Positions 41,449 to 49,381 of a stretch of DNA of 64,000 bases are shown piece after piece. The position numbers were made by a program, and so were the translations under genes. The notes under the pieces were generated by a model that saw nothing but the letters and a program-made list of their open reading frames with translations, was not told where the DNA came from and did no database searches. The stretch's first letter is position 1; each line of letters opens with the position of its first letter. The stretch is taken from assembly GCA_002412885.1 (NCBI GenBank), contig DHVX01000043.1, positions 72,721 through 136,720 of the forward strand, given 5' to 3'. The DNA comes from Bacteroidales bacterium UBA5197. GTDB lineage: Bacteria > Bacteroidota > Bacteroidia > Bacteroidales > Lentimicrobiaceae.

Positions 41449-42525
41449 ATGAATAATTCTGTTTCAGGACAGCCGTTGCGCGATATTCCCTTGTTCTTTA
41501 TCATCGGCCGTCCGCGTTCGGGCACTACCATGCTCAGGCTGCTTTTTGAGGCGCACCCGAATGTTACGATACCGCCCGAAAGTCCTTTTATACTGAGCTT
41601 GTTCAAAAAATACGGCAAGGTTACCGTGTGGGATGCTGCCATTATCAAGGATTACTGCGATGATGTTTTTCAACAGCGCTATTTTGACAAATGGCTGATT
41701 GATAAAGATGAGCTGCTGAAGCACCTGCTGGAAGAAGAAGGGGTGAATACTTATCACAACATAATCAAAAAAACCTGTCTGGCTTATAAATCCGTTTATG
41801 ATAAACAGGAGATAAGGCTGATTGGCGATAAAAACCCGGGATATTCATTGTATATCAGCAGGATACACAAAATATTTCCTGAAGCGAAAATCATTCATAT
41901 CACCCGCGATTATCGCGACAATTACCTTTCGTTGATCAATGTAAACTTTGAAGTACCCATTGTACCATTGGTAATTTACCGTTGGAAATTTGCATTGGGT
42001 CAGGCCTGGAAACTGAAAAAGAAAAATCCCGATCTGGTATATTCGATAAAATACGAAGACCTTGCCGCGGATCCGGAAACCCATTTCAGGGACCTGTGCA
42101 GGTTTATGGAGATTGAATACGATGCATCGGTAATGTCGTTTCATGAGAAGAAATCAGAAGTCGAAAAAGCTTATACAGGCTCAACAGAGATCGGTATAAT
42201 CCATAAAAGCCTGATGAACCCGATTTCCACGCAGCGGATGAATCTCTGGAAAACACAAATGAGCCGGAGAGATATCCGGATTGCCGATCTGGTTGCAGGT
42301 AAAACTGCCGAAAAAGCCGGCTATCAGCGCGAATTCACTTCTTTTAATCCTTTCCTTTATTTGTGGATACTCCCAACCCTCATTTATGGATGGGCGATGT
42401 ATCGCCTGCTTCTGCTGGGTGATTATCTGCCTTACCGGATGCGAAACTCCGTGATACAATTTCTGGGAATCTTCCTGAAGGTCTATTGGAAAATGAATAA
42501 GAGGAAGGTGAAGGCGTTGAAATGA
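41449..42525 (+). CDS. PAPS-dependent sulfotransferase 2
   Basis: A 358-residue sulfotransferase-family protein, paralogous to the one at 31063-32109. The PAPS 5'-phosphosulfate loop is FFIIGRPRSGTTMLRLLFEAHPNV (residues 16-39), the 3'-phosphate segment is HITRDYRDNYLSL, and YSIKYEDLAADPETHFRDLCRFMEI is the conserved middle. The shared wording with sulfotransferase 1 includes LIGDKN-GY, NVNFEVPIV, LMNPIST and RIADLVAG. The C-terminus has a hydrophobic stretch (FLYLWILPTLIYGWAMYRLLLLGDYLPYRMR). It precedes the FAAL-ACP gene by 264 bp on the same strand. The acceptor is unknown. Confidence 0.88.
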   Translation: MNNSVSGQPLRDIPLFFIIGRPRSGTTMLRLLFEAHPNVTIPPESPFILSLFKKYGKVTVWDAAIIKDYCDDVFQQRYFDKWLIDKDELLKHLLEEEGVNTYHNIIKKTCLAYKSVYDKQEIRLIGDKNPGYSLYISRIHKIFPEAKIIHITRDYRDNYLSLINVNFEVPIVPLVIYRWKFALGQAWKLKKKNPDLVYSIKYEDLAADPETHFRDLCRFMEIEYDASVMSFHEKKSEVEKAYTGSTEIGIIHKSLMNPISTQRMNLWKTQMSRRDIRIADLVAGKTAEKAGYQREFTSFNPFLYLWILPTLIYGWAMYRLLLLGDYLPYRMRNSVIQFLGIFLKVYWKMNKRKVKALK

Positions 42526-42549
42526 ATTTCTAATTTCTAATTTCTACCC

Positions 42550-42730
42550 GTGAAAATTGAGGTCGGAAGTCGGAGGTCGGAGGTCGGAAGTCGGAGGTCG
42601 GAAGTCGGAAGTCAGGAAAATTTGAAAATTCCGAATTCCGAACCGAAGCGGAGCTCGCCGAAGGGAAATCCACAATCTGCAATTAGAAGTTGGAAATCCG
42701 AAATCCGAAATCCGAAATTCCAAATTACTT
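42550..42730. repeat. Low-complexity ggaggtcggaagtcgg repeats
   Basis: Tandem 7-8-bp units (ggaagtcggaggtcgg) at 42560-42613, then aatccgaaatccgaaat at 42690-42725, similar to the gap at 28144-28382. The short open frame here is an artefact of the repeat. Confidence 0.8.
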
Positions 42731-42755
42731 CCTCCCCAAATCCCTCATAGTTTCC

Positions 42756-42763
42756 TATTTTTG
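42756..42763 (+). promoter_or_regulatory. Putative -7 box for the FAAL-ACP gene
   Basis: TATTTTTG fits TAnnTTTG, 26 bp upstream of the start codon. Confidence 0.5.
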
Positions 42764-42789
42764 CACCGCACTAACTTTTCCCATTCCCT

Positions 42790-44841
42790 ATGGCACTGGA
42801 TAATTTTCTTAACGACTGCATTACTGAAGAGGATACATACAAATACACCCTTCCTGAGATTCTTCAGACCCGGGCAACTTACACGCCTGATGCGACAGCC
42901 TATATTTTCCTCAGAGACGGCGATGACGATGAAGAAAGAATCACCTACAGGGAATTGGATCAGGCAGCAAGAAAAATTGCCTACCATTTAAGGCTTACCG
43001 GTGCTGCCGGCGATCGTGCGCTGATGCTTTTCCCTCCGGGACTGGAATTTGTAAAAGCATTGTTTGGTTGCTTTTATGCCGGTGTGATTGCTGTGCCTGC
43101 TTATGCACCACGTAAAAACCGATCGTTAGACCGAATAAAAATGCTGGTTGTCGATTCAGGATCAACCCTGGTACTTTCAAATGCAGATATTTCTCAGGCC
43201 ATCGAAAGGTCATTCTCCGATCTGGATGAATTAAAGCAGATGAAATGGTTGATTATGGAGGATATCACCACCGATGGTAACATTGACACAGGTGCGGGGG
43301 TACTCTCTCAGCCCGGCGAAGTTGCCCTGCTGCAATATACTTCCGGATCGACGGGGCAGCCGAAGGGAGTAATGGTTACACACCGGAACATCATGCGGAA
43401 TTGTGATTTTATTCGTTCCAGTTTTGGTTTTTCGCATCAAAGTATCGGTGTTTCATGGCTGCCCACGTTTCATGACATGGGTTTGGTTGGCCAGATTTTC
43501 CAGCCGGTTTTCACAGGATTTACAAGTGTTCTGATGCCTCCGGTCACCTTCCTTCAAAAGCCAATACGCTGGATGAGAGCATTTTCGAAATATCGCGGGA
43601 CAATGGGTGGCGCACCAAATTTTGCGTTTGACCTCCTGGCCGATAGTACAACTCCGGAAGAAAGGGAAGGGCTTGATCTCTCGTCGATCAAAACCATTTA
43701 TTGCGGAGCCGAACCCATAAGGAAATCAACTTTTGACAGGTTTGCTGATGTGTACAAAGCCTATGGCCTGACCCCTGAAATGCTCTATCCTTGCTACGGA
43801 ATGGCCGAAACCACACTGATTACTTCCGGCCCTCCGGCTTTGCGCGGACCAGTTTATCTTTGCGTTTCGGGCAATGCTTTGGAAAAGAACAGAATAGAAC
43901 AAGTTGCTACCGACCACCCTGATGCCCGATATCTGACAGGTGTTGGATTTCCATGGCTGGATACAAGGGTAAGGATTATTGACCCGGAGACATTGATTCA
44001 ATGTACCGATGAAAAAGTTGGTGAAGTATGGGTGACCGGTTCAAGTGTGACTTATGGATACTGGAATAATCCGGAAATTACCACAGCGGTTTTTCAAGCT
44101 AAACTGAATGACGAGCCGGACACCAACTGGCTTCGCACCGGAGATCTGGGCTTCTACCATAATGGAGAGCTCTATATAACCGGAAGACTAAAAGATGTGA
44201 TCATCATTCATGGAAGAAATTACTATCCGCAGGATATTGAATTTCATACCGAAAATAGTCACCCTGCGCTCCAGTCAAATGCCAGTGCTGCTTTTTCGGT
44301 TGATGTTGACAATGAAGAGAAATTGGTGATTGTTGCCGAAGTTCAACGCTCTTTTATTCGGGATCTGGATGTTAATTCTGTTTGTGATGCCATTAGGGAG
44401 CAAATTTCAGAAGAGTTTGAATTGGAGGTTTATGCCATTCAATTGCTTCGTACAGCAAGCATCCTTAAAACATCAAGCGGTAAAATTCAGCGCAAAGCCT
44501 GCCGTGATGGTTTCCTCAGTAAGACTTTATTGGTGGTTGGAGAATCAATCAATGAAAGTGCTTCAGAAGTTACAGAAACAGGCAATGAAAAACCCGATAT
44601 TACTTCGCTTCAGGCATGGCTGATTGCCTGGATACATATTCACCTGAAAATTCCTTTCGAGCGTATCGATCAGTCTAAATCCATTTCGGTTTACGGACTC
44701 AATTCAATGAAAGCCGTTCAGCTTCAGCAGGATGTACTCACAAAGTTCGGAGTAAATATCCCTCCTTATGTTTTCTTCGATAAAATTACGGTGAAAGAAC
44801 TCTGCGAACGGGCATTTGCGAAAATGAATGAAATTGAATAG
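42790..44841 (+). CDS. Fatty acyl-AMP ligase fused to an acyl carrier protein
   Basis: A 683-residue two-domain enzyme that activates a carboxylic acid as acyl-AMP and loads it on its own carrier domain. Residues 1-585 are a FAAL: LLQYTSGSTGQPKGVMVTHRN (P-loop), SWLPTFHDMGLVGQIFQPV, GTMGGAPNFAFDLLAD, YGMAETTLI, NWLRTGDLGF, GRLKDVIIIHGRNYYPQDIE and the terminal lysine loop TSSGKIQRKACR. The FHDMGL and PNFAFDL wording separates FAALs from acyl-CoA ligases. Residues about 605-683 are an ACP with the phosphopantetheine serine S639 in VYGLNSMKAVQL; the residue before serine is Asn rather than the more usual Asp. A strong -7 box lies just upstream. FAAL-ACP fusions start polyketide, lipopeptide or acyl-transfer pathways. 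Confidence 0.92.
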   Translation: MALDNFLNDCITEEDTYKYTLPEILQTRATYTPDATAYIFLRDGDDDEERITYRELDQAARKIAYHLRLTGAAGDRALMLFPPGLEFVKALFGCFYAGVIAVPAYAPRKNRSLDRIKMLVVDSGSTLVLSNADISQAIERSFSDLDELKQMKWLIMEDITTDGNIDTGAGVLSQPGEVALLQYTSGSTGQPKGVMVTHRNIMRNCDFIRSSFGFSHQSIGVSWLPTFHDMGLVGQIFQPVFTGFTSVLMPPVTFLQKPIRWMRAFSKYRGTMGGAPNFAFDLLADSTTPEEREGLDLSSIKTIYCGAEPIRKSTFDRFADVYKAYGLTPEMLYPCYGMAETTLITSGPPALRGPVYLCVSGNALEKNRIEQVATDHPDARYLTGVGFPWLDTRVRIIDPETLIQCTDEKVGEVWVTGSSVTYGYWNNPEITTAVFQAKLNDEPDTNWLRTGDLGFYHNGELYITGRLKDVIIIHGRNYYPQDIEFHTENSHPALQSNASAAFSVDVDNEEKLVIVAEVQRSFIRDLDVNSVCDAIREQISEEFELEVYAIQLLRTASILKTSSGKIQRKACRDGFLSKTLLVVGESINESASEVTETGNEKPDITSLQAWLIAWIHIHLKIPFERIDQSKSISVYGLNSMKAVQLQQDVLTKFGVNIPPYVFFDKITVKELCERAFAKMNEIE

Positions 44842-45643
44842 CGGGATTTATTTAGAAATAATCCTGATTTTTATCGCTTATTAAGGATTAATTGGTTGAA
44901 AAATTATCGATTAGACCTTTCACGCAGGAATTTAGCTACCATTGACAGATTGTCGTTTTGTCCTTCGACTCCGCTCAGGATGACATCGTAGAGAGTTGAT
45001 AACGTGTATATTATAGAGGAACACTGTTGTCCAAACACTAATTTCACACTGAGCGACTCCGAAAGGCTATCGGAACTGCTACCAATGTCAGATTAAAATA
45101 ATTTCAAATGTTGATGAAAGTAAAAATCAACCTTAATCACTCTAAATAACCTTAGTAACAAAACTGACCCCAACGATTTTTGAACCTTAATTTTTCTTCA
45201 GAACCTTGTCAGACAAAACACTTTTTAATACTTGGGAAAATAAGGTTAGGAAGAGATATTAAGGTTGCAGGTGTTTGGGAGTGATAACTGTTACTAAGGT
45301 TTGGAAGATAATTAAGGTTGGCCCTGCTCACTGAAAAGTGGAAAAATGCTTTCGAATTTTCTGAAAATGAATTAGGTTGCTGATTATACCTGTCATCTCC
45401 GTATTATGCTCAATTTTTTTTTGAGTGCAAATTCAGCATGACATTGTAAATAGCTGTTAACATGTATATTAAAAAAACGAATGTTGCCAATACACGAATG
45501 TCACACTGAGCCTGACTGCCGCGCAGTCAGGCAGGCGGAGTCGAAGTGTTTAAACGCTTGATTACCTGTTATATCCGCATCAATTTGCGCACAGAAATCA
45601 ATGAAATCAGGGATTATTTCCGTTTATGGATTTTAATTAACCT
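44842..45643. repeat. 800-bp gap with diverged direct repeats and a hairpin
   Basis: No gene was found. Two diverged copies of about 75 bp, acatcgtagagagttgataacgtgtatatta at 44980-45058 and acattgtaaatagctgttaacatgtatatta at 45440-45514, both run into tcacactgagc. The second is followed by a perfect 9-bp hairpin CCTGACTGC / GCAGTCAGG near 45511-45531, then ggcggagtcgaagtg. The phrase ccttcgactccgctcaggatgaca at 44960 belongs to the same family of Bacteroidota intergenic repeats. Confidence 0.7.
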
Positions 45644-45877
45644 TTACGCAACTTTCGACTCAATAATCCTGTAGATATCCTCAACAGTTTTTGAATTGGC
45701 TATATCTTCGGCATTGATGGCAACGTCGTATTCGGTTTTTACCAAAGCAATCAAAATAAGTGCATTGATTGAGTTCCATTCAAATACTTCCCTGAAAATA
45801 CTTTCAGGTTTCAGGGTTCCTGGCTCAATGTCATCAAATTCTTCTTCAATTCGGGCGATAAATTCTTCAATTTTCAT
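45644..45877 (-). CDS. Stand-alone acyl carrier protein
   Basis: A 77-residue acidic, all-helical acyl carrier protein. The phosphopantetheine attachment serine is S36 in VFEWNSINALILIALV, again preceded by Asn rather than Asp. The remaining helices (EYDVAINAEDIANSKTVEDIYRIIES) follow the ACP pattern. It has no housekeeping fab neighbours. It sits between the FAAL-ACP gene and the divergent radical SAM gene, and could serve the free FAAL at 47674 and the FabH-like/SDR pair. The ACP type seen in O-antigen and acyl-sugar loci is similar. Confidence 0.9.
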   Translation of the reverse strand: MKIEEFIARIEEEFDDIEPGTLKPESIFREVFEWNSINALILIALVKTEYDVAINAEDIANSKTVEDIYRIIESKVA

Positions 45878-45896
45878 TTGTAAAGGTTTTGAGCTG

Positions 45897-45904
45897 CAAA
45901 GGTA
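45897..45904 (-). promoter_or_regulatory. Putative -7 box for the ACP gene
   Basis: Reverse-strand TACCTTTG fits TAnnTTTG, 19 bp upstream of the ACP start. Confidence 0.45.
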
Positions 45905-46010
45905 AAAAGTTTCGGCTGTTGTTTCATTTTTTCGTAGCTTGTATTGAATGTCTTTTCTATAGGATATATGCTTATTATTGCATTCTTAATTAAATCAGAC
46001 TAAAATCCGG

Positions 46011-47495
46011 ATGAATATCACACGCAGAAAACTACTCCTGATCAATCCCATAAACCAAAATGTACAAGGTCTGGTTAACGATCCCAGTACCAGTTTTATG
46101 CCCTTGGGACTGGGTATTATTGCAGCGCTTACACCTGATAACTGGGACATTGAATTCATTGATGAAAGTTTTGAGATGTTTACACCCAGACAAGCCGACC
46201 TTGTTGGATTAACCGCTTTTACAACCAACGCGCCACGCGCCTATGAGATTGCTGCTATATGCCGCGAGCTAGGCATCTATACCGTAATGGGAGGCATCCA
46301 TGCCAGTATGATGACCAATGAAGTTGCGAATTACGTAGATACAGTAATCGCAGGTGAAGCCGAGACTGCATGGCCGGTATTTCTAAATGATTTTGAATCA
46401 GGGAAGCCCAAACCAATATATCATAGCGGAATTACTCCTGTAAACCTGATTCCGCATGCACGGCGAGATATTTTCAAGTATCCTTATGTGAATGATCTGA
46501 TACAAACTTCGCGCGGATGCCCTATGGGCTGCGATTTTTGTTCGGTAACTGAACTTTGCGGAAAGCAATACCGCGAAAGAGATGTAGAGGACGTGCTGGA
46601 TGAAATGGAGAAGTTGACACGTCCTATGGTTTTTATTGTGGATGACCATCTGGTTAACAACAATAAACAAGGTCGCGAAAGAGCAATCCGCTTATTTAAG
46701 GGTATGGTTGACCGGGGAATTAAAAACCTCTGGCTTGGTCAGGCTTCCATCAATTTTGCAGATGATGAGGAAGTGCTTTATTGGGCTGCCAAAAGCGGTT
46801 GTACACTGATTCTGCTAGGCATCGAAGCAGAGACAACCGTGGCGTTGGCCGATGCAAAAAAAAGGCTGAACCTTAGCCGTGGTGTTGATTCCTACAGAGA
46901 ATCTTTCAAAAAAATTCATCGTCATGGTATAGGTATACTCGGAGCCATGATTTTCGGCATGGAAAGCGATGGCCGGGAGGAGTTGCTGGCACGCCGCGAT
47001 TTTATTCTCAGCAGTGGCATTGATGCCATTCAGGCAAGTATAATGACCCCGCTTCCGGGAACGGGACTTTTTAAGCGCATGAAAGCCGAAAATAAAATAG
47101 AACTAAATAACTTTCCTGAAGACTGGAAGTATTATCATTTTATGCAGGCTACCGCGGGCACTTCAAAACTTACCCGCGAAGAACTTCAGGAAACCATGAA
47201 AGAAATCTGGTGGAGCATGTACAACAAGGACAACATCCGGAAAATGATGTTTAAAACCCTGTGGCGTACCCGCAATTTAAACACCGCTTACTGGGTTTAC
47301 GGCGCCAACCACAATTATGGCCGTGTTGTTCTGGAGGATATGATTAACGACAAGCCCGACGGACTCAACCGCCAACTGGAGTGGAATTCAGGTAAAAGAT
47401 CCCTATACCTGAAACTGACCGACTATATTCTGATGTTTTTTTATGCCGTTTCCTGGCAAAAAATGGTGGATAGATTTAAAGGACGTCACGGATAA
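46011..47495 (+). CDS. B12-binding-type radical SAM enzyme
   Basis: A 494-residue class of radical SAM protein with an N-terminal cobalamin-binding-like domain and a central radical SAM barrel. Residues about 8-150 have the B12-domain layout (FMPLGLGIIAAL, DIEFIDE, DLVGLTAFTTNAPRAYEI, YTVMGGIHASM, VIAGEAETAWP) but lack the DxHxxG base-ligand motif, as in many family members. The CxxxCxxC cluster motif is C170, C174, C177 (SRGCPMGCDFCSV). FIVDDHLVNNNKQGRERAI and LLGIEAETT follow. The C-terminal about 130 residues form the helical region typical of the group that includes hopanoid, BchE-like and tailoring enzymes. The reaction is unknown; methylation or a carbon-skeleton change on the acyl product is possible. 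Confidence 0.88.
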   Translation: MNITRRKLLLINPINQNVQGLVNDPSTSFMPLGLGIIAALTPDNWDIEFIDESFEMFTPRQADLVGLTAFTTNAPRAYEIAAICRELGIYTVMGGIHASMMTNEVANYVDTVIAGEAETAWPVFLNDFESGKPKPIYHSGITPVNLIPHARRDIFKYPYVNDLIQTSRGCPMGCDFCSVTELCGKQYRERDVEDVLDEMEKLTRPMVFIVDDHLVNNNKQGRERAIRLFKGMVDRGIKNLWLGQASINFADDEEVLYWAAKSGCTLILLGIEAETTVALADAKKRLNLSRGVDSYRESFKKIHRHGIGILGAMIFGMESDGREELLARRDFILSSGIDAIQASIMTPLPGTGLFKRMKAENKIELNNFPEDWKYYHFMQATAGTSKLTREELQETMKEIWWSMYNKDNIRKMMFKTLWRTRNLNTAYWVYGANHNYGRVVLEDMINDKPDGLNRQLEWNSGKRSLYLKLTDYILMFFYAVSWQKMVDRFKGRHG

Positions 47496-47537
47496 AAAAT
47501 AAGTATGATATTTTCTCCGTGGATAGTTATTCCTAAC

Positions 47538-47673
47538 CTGAATTATTCATCAACTTTTAATTTTGGGCTAAAGCCCCATAATACCGGCGGTTTTTAATTA
47601 CCCCGACCTTAAGGTCGGGGTAACTCAAACGGCTACCTACATGGACTTTAGTCCAATTTATGAATTATTCAGG
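47538..47673. repeat. Palindromic multi-hairpin element (136 bp), also a likely terminator
   Basis: Terminal inverted repeats CCTGAATTATTCAT (47538-47551) and its near-complement (47660-47673) flank three hairpins: GGGCT-AA-AGCCC (47566-47577), a perfect 26-bp palindrome centred on ACCTTAAGGT (47598-47623), and GGACT-TT-AGTCC (47643-47654). The element ends exactly at the stop codon of the convergent FAAL. It resembles a family of structured intergenic repeats in Bacteroidota. Confidence 0.85.
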
Positions 47674-49371
47674 CTAAAGGTTTTCCGGAAAAATTACCTG
47701 TCCGTCAAAATCACCGGCATTGTAGCGCTGCATAAGTTTATAGCGCTGCAATTTTCCGCTTGATGTTTTCGGAATTTCATTCGATTTTACCATCACCAGC
47801 TCATCCACCGTAATGCCGAGATTTGCACGAAGCAGATTCCGCAATTGCCTGAAGGTTTCAACTGCTTTTTCGCCCGGCGAACCTGCCAGGAAAGCAATCA
47901 CTTTGTCGTGGCCGGTTTTAGTGCTTGTGGTTCCGCCGAAACACACTTTCCCATAGCTGATATCTTCCAGTGTGCACGCCATTACTTCAAGGTCGTTGGC
48001 AAAATAATTTCGCCCGCTCTTGAAAATAATATCCTTGTGGCGGCCGCTGACATAAAGGTTCCCTTCAAAAAAGAAACCGATATCTCCGGTCCGCAGCCAG
48101 CCATTGCAAAAAGCGGCTTCAGTTTCTTCCGGCTTATTGTAATATCCTTTTGTAATTCCGGCTCCGCGAAGCTGAATCTGTCCGGCCAGTCCATCAGCAA
48201 TTGGCTCATCGGAAGCATCCACAATCCGTATTTCGGTATCGTTAAGAGCTACACCAACGCCAGATAGAATGCGGGCAGTCTGATCGGAGGGATCAGCTTG
48301 AATGGCTTTGTTTTCCAGATCAAGTGCTCTTGAATCAAAAGCAGTGATCACCGAAGCTTGCATAAGGGGAGTAAAAGTAATTGCGAGCGTAGCCTCGGCC
48401 ATACCATACACGGGCATCATGGCTTCGGGTCTGAAGCCGAAAGGTTGCAGCTTTTCCACAAAATCATTCATAATCTGTACCGAAATCGGCTCTGCACCAT
48501 TCAACATGGCTTTCATTGAAGAGAAATCCCAGTCGGGCAAAGTTTTCTTCCGGCTAAGAAAACGTTGAACCAATGCCAGACCGAAATTCGGGCAACCCGT
48601 TACATTAATTCTGGCCTCACTCATCAGATCGAGCCATAAGCCCGGATTCTTAATAAAGTCAATGGTTTCTATATGGAACTGATTATGCGTAACGTATATT
48701 GGTGTAAGATGATAGCCGATCAGCCCCATGTCATGAAATAGAGGCATCCAGTTGCCGGTACTATCGCAATGTTCAACGTCGAGACCGATATGAATGGCAT
48801 CCATATTCACCATCAGATTATGGTGTGTAAGCATTATCCCTTTCGGATCGCCGGTGCTGCCGGATGAGAACTGTATAAATGCAAGATCTTCGGGATGAAG
48901 TATTGGTCTGATAAATTCGCCACTGGTATCCAGATCGCTGATGTGTTTCACCTTTTTTGTGAGAAGTTCGTCTGTTTCCATTCCTTTCGAACTGAAAAAA
49001 ATGAAGGGTTCGTTCAGTTGGGTGAAAACATTCTTCAGTTTTACCACAGCAGGGTTATATCCCGAAAAGGTGACCGGTGGCTGCAAAACGGTTGGTACAA
49101 CTCCTGCAAGGAAACAACCCCACAAAAGTGATATGGTTTCGCGGTTGTTTTGCGTGGCAATGATGACTTTGTCGCCGGCTTTCATGCCAAGATGCTGCAG
49201 TCCGGAAGCAAGTTGCAGGGCCTCAGCGTAAAGCTCGCGGTAGGTTTGGCGGGTGATTTCACCATTCTCCTGCATATAGCCTATGTAAAGATCTTCGTCG
49301 AATTCTGCTGCCCTTTTGAGCAGCGCAGGAAGGGTTAGTTCAGGTTGATAGTAGTTGCTTATTTCAGGCAT
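47674..49371 (-). CDS. Fatty acyl-AMP ligase, stand-alone
   Basis: A 565-residue adenylate-forming enzyme without a carrier domain. I chose the start at 49371 (MPEISNYYQPELTLPALLKRA), 10 bp after the upstream gene's stop; the frame extends to 49419 but would overlap that gene. Family motifs: FIQFSSGSTGDPKGIMLTHHN, NWMPLFHDMGLIGYHL, TGCPNFGLALV, MPVYGMAEATLA, GWLRTGDIGFFF, GRHKDIIFKSGRNYFANDLE and KTSSGKLQRYKL. The FHDMGL wording places it with FAAL-like enzymes. It differs from the FAAL at 42790 in its middle region (NQFHIETIDFIKNPGLWLDLMSEAR). The free ACP at 45644 or a carrier elsewhere could accept its product. It is the second gene of a unit with the TMTC-like protein. Confidence 0.9.
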   Translation of the reverse strand: MPEISNYYQPELTLPALLKRAAEFDEDLYIGYMQENGEITRQTYRELYAEALQLASGLQHLGMKAGDKVIIATQNNRETISLLWGCFLAGVVPTVLQPPVTFSGYNPAVVKLKNVFTQLNEPFIFFSSKGMETDELLTKKVKHISDLDTSGEFIRPILHPEDLAFIQFSSGSTGDPKGIMLTHHNLMVNMDAIHIGLDVEHCDSTGNWMPLFHDMGLIGYHLTPIYVTHNQFHIETIDFIKNPGLWLDLMSEARINVTGCPNFGLALVQRFLSRKKTLPDWDFSSMKAMLNGAEPISVQIMNDFVEKLQPFGFRPEAMMPVYGMAEATLAITFTPLMQASVITAFDSRALDLENKAIQADPSDQTARILSGVGVALNDTEIRIVDASDEPIADGLAGQIQLRGAGITKGYYNKPEETEAAFCNGWLRTGDIGFFFEGNLYVSGRHKDIIFKSGRNYFANDLEVMACTLEDISYGKVCFGGTTSTKTGHDKVIAFLAGSPGEKAVETFRQLRNLLRANLGITVDELVMVKSNEIPKTSSGKLQRYKLMQRYNAGDFDGQVIFPENL

Positions 49372-49381
49372 GTTCTTGTTT

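Noticed and set aside
42550..42750. Open frame beginning MKIEVGSRRSEVGSRRSEV
   Set aside because: It is the translation of ggaagtcggaggtcgg low-complexity DNA and has no conserved features.
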